Below, piece by piece: positions 60,125 to 64,000 of a stretch of DNA of 64,000 nt. Source of the stretch: Amaurobius ferox. Taxonomy: Eukaryota; Arthropoda; Arachnida; Araneae; Amaurobiidae. Positions within the stretch are counted from its first letter, which is position 1, and each line of letters begins with the position of its first letter. Location of the stretch: NCBI GenBank assembly GCA_951213105.1, contig OX578142.1:122788731-122852730 (forward strand), read 5' to 3'. A program made the translations under genes and the position numbers. The notes below the pieces were generated by a model, which searched no databases, was not told the DNA's origin, and worked only from the letters and a program-made list of their open reading frames with translations.

Positions 60125-61299
60125 TCTAAAGGCAAAATGACGTATCTTGAGATACGCACTTTTAGCCTTACAAGGCCGATAGGCTCGATACTGGAACACG
60201 AAATCCAGACCAGCTAATTCTCTTTCCAAGATCTGGTTCTTATATTTTCATTCTGATATTTCAACAGAGTTCGCATTAAATGAGAAGTTACGTTCCATTT
60301 ATTTAAACTTCCTTGATAGCAAGAGATATATATTAAAATTGGATGACTACAATGACAATAACTGCTGCTTGTGGGGATACAGATTATTTGTACTTCTATG
60401 ATAGAAGCTGCATCTATCAATTAAGTATAAAGTTTAAGGATTTGCATTCTCACAAGCAACAAATATTTTCATTGTGTTGCAAAAACAAATGCTCGTGATT
60501 AAAACCAAAGGTGAACTGGAATCAATACTTACCGATAAGTGAGTATTGGTGGTTAAAGTAACGTTTATTAAATGACAAAAAAATATGTTATCAAATATGA
60601 ATACCATATAAGGAAATGGGGGGTATAAAGCTAACTTAAATATCGACGAAACTTATGAATATGTAATATATGCGCACATGCTGACGTGTTAGTCCCTTAA
60701 ACTGATAATGTGCTAGTATTCTTGTACGTACTGTTTTGTAAAGTATCGCATGTTAAAATTTTGACGGTCTGTCACTGAATATAACCATAAGTCTTTGGAT
60801 GTTGAAGCATATATTTCAACCAGTGAACAACCCGGAGTTACTGTGAAATGTACAAATGCAGTTTAATTAAACAGTTTCAATTCGTATTCAATTTCTTGAT
60901 TACGATATATTAAAATATTTATATTAAAACTAGCAGTATACCGGTATATTAAATATATGTATATGGAATTACTAGTATATATATTAAAATATTTATATTA
61001 AAGCTAGAAGTATTTTTCGTACGGAATATATAATATAAAGAAATTTAAAATGTATAATTCTGTGCAAATTGCTATAGTTTTTTAAAATAATATTGCTATT
61101 CAAAACATTATATTAAAATTTCTCCTAAAATTTAATGTGGATCTCTGTTCTCGCTACACAAAATTAAGAATAAAACATACTGGTCCCGTTTGAAAACAAA
61201 TAAAAAAAATGTTTTTTAAATCCTACAAAACGACAGAAATTGTCAAGGAAATTGAACTTAATTTTGCAAAATATTGAATTTTCACCAATTAGGTGTCAT
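60125..61299. other. Unassigned AT-rich region
   Basis: No gene recognised. A short direct repeat with TATTAAAATATTTATATTAAA recurs near 60910-61010. Confidence 0.3.
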
Positions 61300-61800
61300 T
61301 TTTATTATTCAATGTCATTTTATCAATTTGGAGATATTTTCGTCAATTTGGAAATATTTTAATAAATTTGACAGTATTTGGTGGCACGGTCGGACTGACA
61401 GATAGATTCTACTAAAACATCATTACAGTAATAATATCTCCTAACAAAACACAATTAATGTAATTTCTTGAACGTAATTTTATCAATTTGGCAACAATTT
61501 AAAAAGTCGCCAAATTTGTCGTCTAGTGGTATGGTCAGACCAACAGACAAACGCTACTTAAACACCATTGCTGTACTATCTCCTAACAAAACACAAATAC
61601 TTTCATTGATTTAGCGACATTTTTATTGATTTAGCGACATTTTCTTTAATTTGGCAACATTTAAAAAAAAGTCACCAAGTTGGCGATATTCTGTCTGTTT
61701 GGTAGATCTGAATTCGCAGATCTGAAGAATCAAACATCCTGATTCCATTTGAATATACCAAAAGGAAAACTCTAAAATTGTATTAGAAGATATACCCGTA
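61300..61800 (+). repeat. R4 repeat modules
   Basis: Degenerate units with CAATTTGGCAACATTTAA and CTCCTAACAAAACACAA recur here and at 62945-63192. Both end TTAGAAGATATACCCGTA. Confidence 0.65.
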
Positions 61801-61823
61801 CTACTCTTATTCTGTTTCAACAA

Positions 61824-61900
61824 TTGGCTAAACACAATATATGAGTTCATTGGCTGAACGCAATATATAAGTTAATTGGCTAAACACAATATATGAGTTT
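61824..61900. repeat. Three-copy tandem repeat
   Basis: Unit GGCTAAACACAATATATGAG plus about 9 bases, three times with minor changes. Confidence 0.8.
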
Positions 61901-62228
61901 GAAAACATCTTTGTCAAAATAAAACAAATGATGTAAGAAATTGAAAATGTTATCAATTCCTACAATGTTTGAACACGAAGTCCGTAATTAATGTAATTCA
62001 GTTAAAATACAATACTGTGCATTTATAAGATATATACTTATGTTCGTTTCTTTATTATTTAAATCGGAGTAAAAAATTAATTAAAGAATTAAAAATCGTC
62101 TGCCGTATAAACACATTTGATTTAAATGCGTTGCTGAGCAGCATGATACGAGTATAAAAAGAATCTTCCTCATAAAATGCTCATAATTAAATAACTAACC
62201 ATTTTGACGTCATCATATTTTTCATTGT
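61901..62228. other. Unassigned AT-rich DNA
   Basis: No gene or repeat recognised. Confidence 0.3.
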
Positions 62229-62470
62229 TGAGTAAGATCCTGTGGAAAATAAATCATGGGGATAGCTTTTCCATTTACCCTTATATTTTAAACCAGTTAT
62301 TTCCAATATTTTTTGTTTGAAGGGACCATGGAGTTAGAGAGAGGAGATAAGAGCCTGTAGAAAATAAACCATGGAGACAGAATTTTCATTTACCTTCATG
62401 TTCTAAACCAGCGATTTCCAATCTATTTGGTTTGCAGAAAACATGGAGTTAGAGAGGAGATAAAACTCCT
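62229..62470. repeat. ~121-bp tandem duplication
   Basis: Two diverged units share CATGGAGTTAGAGAG and AAATAAACCATGG-type phrases. Confidence 0.75.
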
Positions 62471-62509
62471 ATGGAGTGTTCGTTTTGCATTATTATCGTG
62501 ACAATTCCT

Positions 62510-62662
62510 GGTCCTAGAAACTTAAAACCTGGACTAAATGTTCAGGGAGGCTATTTCACGGCTACCCACAAAATTTCATGGAATTCAGTGCAGCCGTTCT
62601 CTCTTAATGTTGAGACACACATATACACATAAAGACACATTTTCAATTTTATTTATATAGAT
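62510..62662 (+). repeat. LINE 3'-end-like fragment
   Basis: Contains AAATTTCATGGAATTCAGTG, GCAGCCGTTCTC and ends TTTATTTATATAGATA, phrases common at the 3' ends of arthropod non-LTR and related elements. No coding part. Confidence 0.3.
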
Positions 62663-62944
62663 AAACCTACCGTGCACACTCGTGAATCTTTTCTTACAAA
62701 GTTATTGTGGTGTTTAAGGATTTTCCGAGGAAATATATGTATAATGCTTCAATGTCTGCCCCAAATAGGACTAATCAGGTACCTGAATAATATTATTGTG
62801 CTTTGCCGTAAGAATATGAAATTTTGAGTTTTGAAACTATTTACGTCTTGCATGTTTTGTAGTTTACGTTTCGCGTTATTTTGCAGTTTCCATGGCTTCA
62901 AAATTCATGAAAGTATGGAACATTTGGGAAAAGCGGAAAGCTGT

Positions 62945-63192
62945 CACTCTCTTCTAACTAAACACAATTAATTTCATTGACTTAGAGTCATTTTTATCAA
63001 TTTGACTACGCTTTAATCGATTTGGTGACATTTTCGTCAATTTGGCAACATTTAAGAAAAGTCGCCAAGTTAACGATATCCTTTCAAGTTCGTAGTGAAT
63101 TCACTGATCTGAAGAATAAAATATCCTGATCCCGTTTGTATATACTTACTAAATGAAAATGTTAAAATGGTATTAGAAGATATACCCGTACC
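62945..63192 (+). repeat. R4 repeat, second location
   Basis: Diverged copy of part of 61300-61800. Confidence 0.65.
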
Positions 63193-64000
63193 AGTGGCGT
63201 AGCGTCCATTGAGGCTGAAAAGCTGAGCCTCCCCAGTTTAAAATCTAATTTAAAGAATTGTTTAAACGTACTTTTATTTATTATAATTTTTAAAATAATT
63301 TTGCGAAGATATATGTATCATTTAGAAAATTGTTACATTTTACTTGCTTAAAGTGACGCGATTCAAAGTATTTTACCCATTAAAACGCATATTTTAATAT
63401 TTTAGAAGCTAAAATCATCCAGCCTTCGTCTTCTAAAAGGAAAAATATGGCATTAAAACCACCTATTTGTTAAATTCCTCCCTAGTTGAATAACTAACAT
63501 GGGAAGCTAGCTTATAGAAAGGCGTGGCTATTGCTTCCTCATTTTCAACCCTTTATAAACAATCATTGATTGGATATAGCGACGTGACGTTTTATCAATG
63601 ATGGGTAGGTGAGGGTGGGTAGTGCAAGCCTAATGGGTCCTCCATTTTGGGTCAAACATGATTCTATTAATTACTATTTGTAGAAAATATTCATTATTTG
63701 TAATACTAAAGAATTTGAGTCATTTATCACGAATAACCTAGGATTTACCCAACTTTAAACAATCTCAAAACGAAGAAATATACTAATAATGACTACCATT
63801 AAACTTAAGTAGTTTGCAAAGTAGACTTAGCTCTTTATATAGGCATCAATATTGGAGAAACAACCTTTTGTGTATTTGGGAGTTTTAGAAAGAATAAGTT
63901 TCATTTCCCTTTAAAATCCCCTGTTAGACGAGAATCTCGGTTAAATAAAAGTGGTTGATAATTTTTTAGCGGATTCTTAGCATAATGTAATTATAAGATA
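63193..64000 (+). other. Possible transposon start at window edge, otherwise unassigned
   Basis: CCAGTGGCGTAGCGTCC at 63193 resembles termini of several arthropod DNA transposons. No second end or transposase lies within the window. The rest is unassigned. Confidence 0.3.

Overview
The window is AT-rich animal genomic DNA made almost entirely of transposable elements and simple repeats. The mix of families (Ty3/gypsy LTR element, Tc1/mariner, hAT, tRNA-derived SINEs, a protein-primed DNA polymerase element, and many short repeats ending in hairpins) and the GT/AG intron fit an arthropod best, but species cannot be read from the sequence. No complete host gene is visible. The only candidate host coding sequence is a short signal-peptide exon at 19432-19489 downstream of a GC-richer, promoter-like stretch.

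Layout. 410-10919: a complete, young Ty3/gypsy-type retrotransposon on the minus strand, with two 870-bp LTRs that read as identical, a CTGAC target duplication, gag, pol, a textbook -1 frameshift signal at the gag/pol junction, and a perfect four-part heat-shock element in each LTR. 12130-13440: a 24-bp tandem repeat and an internally deleted Tc1/mariner element with TA target duplication. 14346-17712: several minus-oriented copies of a Helitron/HINE-like hairpin family (H1), one interrupted by a SINE with a 15-bp target duplication. 19000-25215: the promoter/exon candidate, a 1.8-kb repeat (R1), a diverged repeat pair (R3), a hAT remnant and a TTAA-flanked foldback MITE. 26957-27513: a miniature LTR element (TRIM-like) with a tRNA-Lys-type primer site and a tRNA-like segment in its LTR; a probable solo LTR of the same family lies at 56346-56722.

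28175-40426 is the most striking part: a 12.2-kb inverted-repeat element flanked by ATTAAT. It has two near-identical arms of about 5.8 kb around a 655-bp loop. Each arm carries the same two-exon gene for a protein-primed family B DNA polymerase with N-terminal C2H2 zinc fingers. The two genes are transcribed outward from the centre. Termini (AG...CT) and a 6-bp duplication match Polintons/Mavericks, but integrase, capsid, ATPase and protease genes are absent. The loop holds two CTCF-like motifs and an RFX X-box.

40640-64000: SINEs, a 44-copy 27-bp minisatellite, the second R1 copy nested in an R2 repeat, further H1 copies (including a head-to-tail dimer and two independent insertions into a duplicated 0.6-kb unit), microsatellites and unassigned AT-rich DNA. 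The coding mobile elements are each self-contained; nothing suggests that genes in different elements work together.
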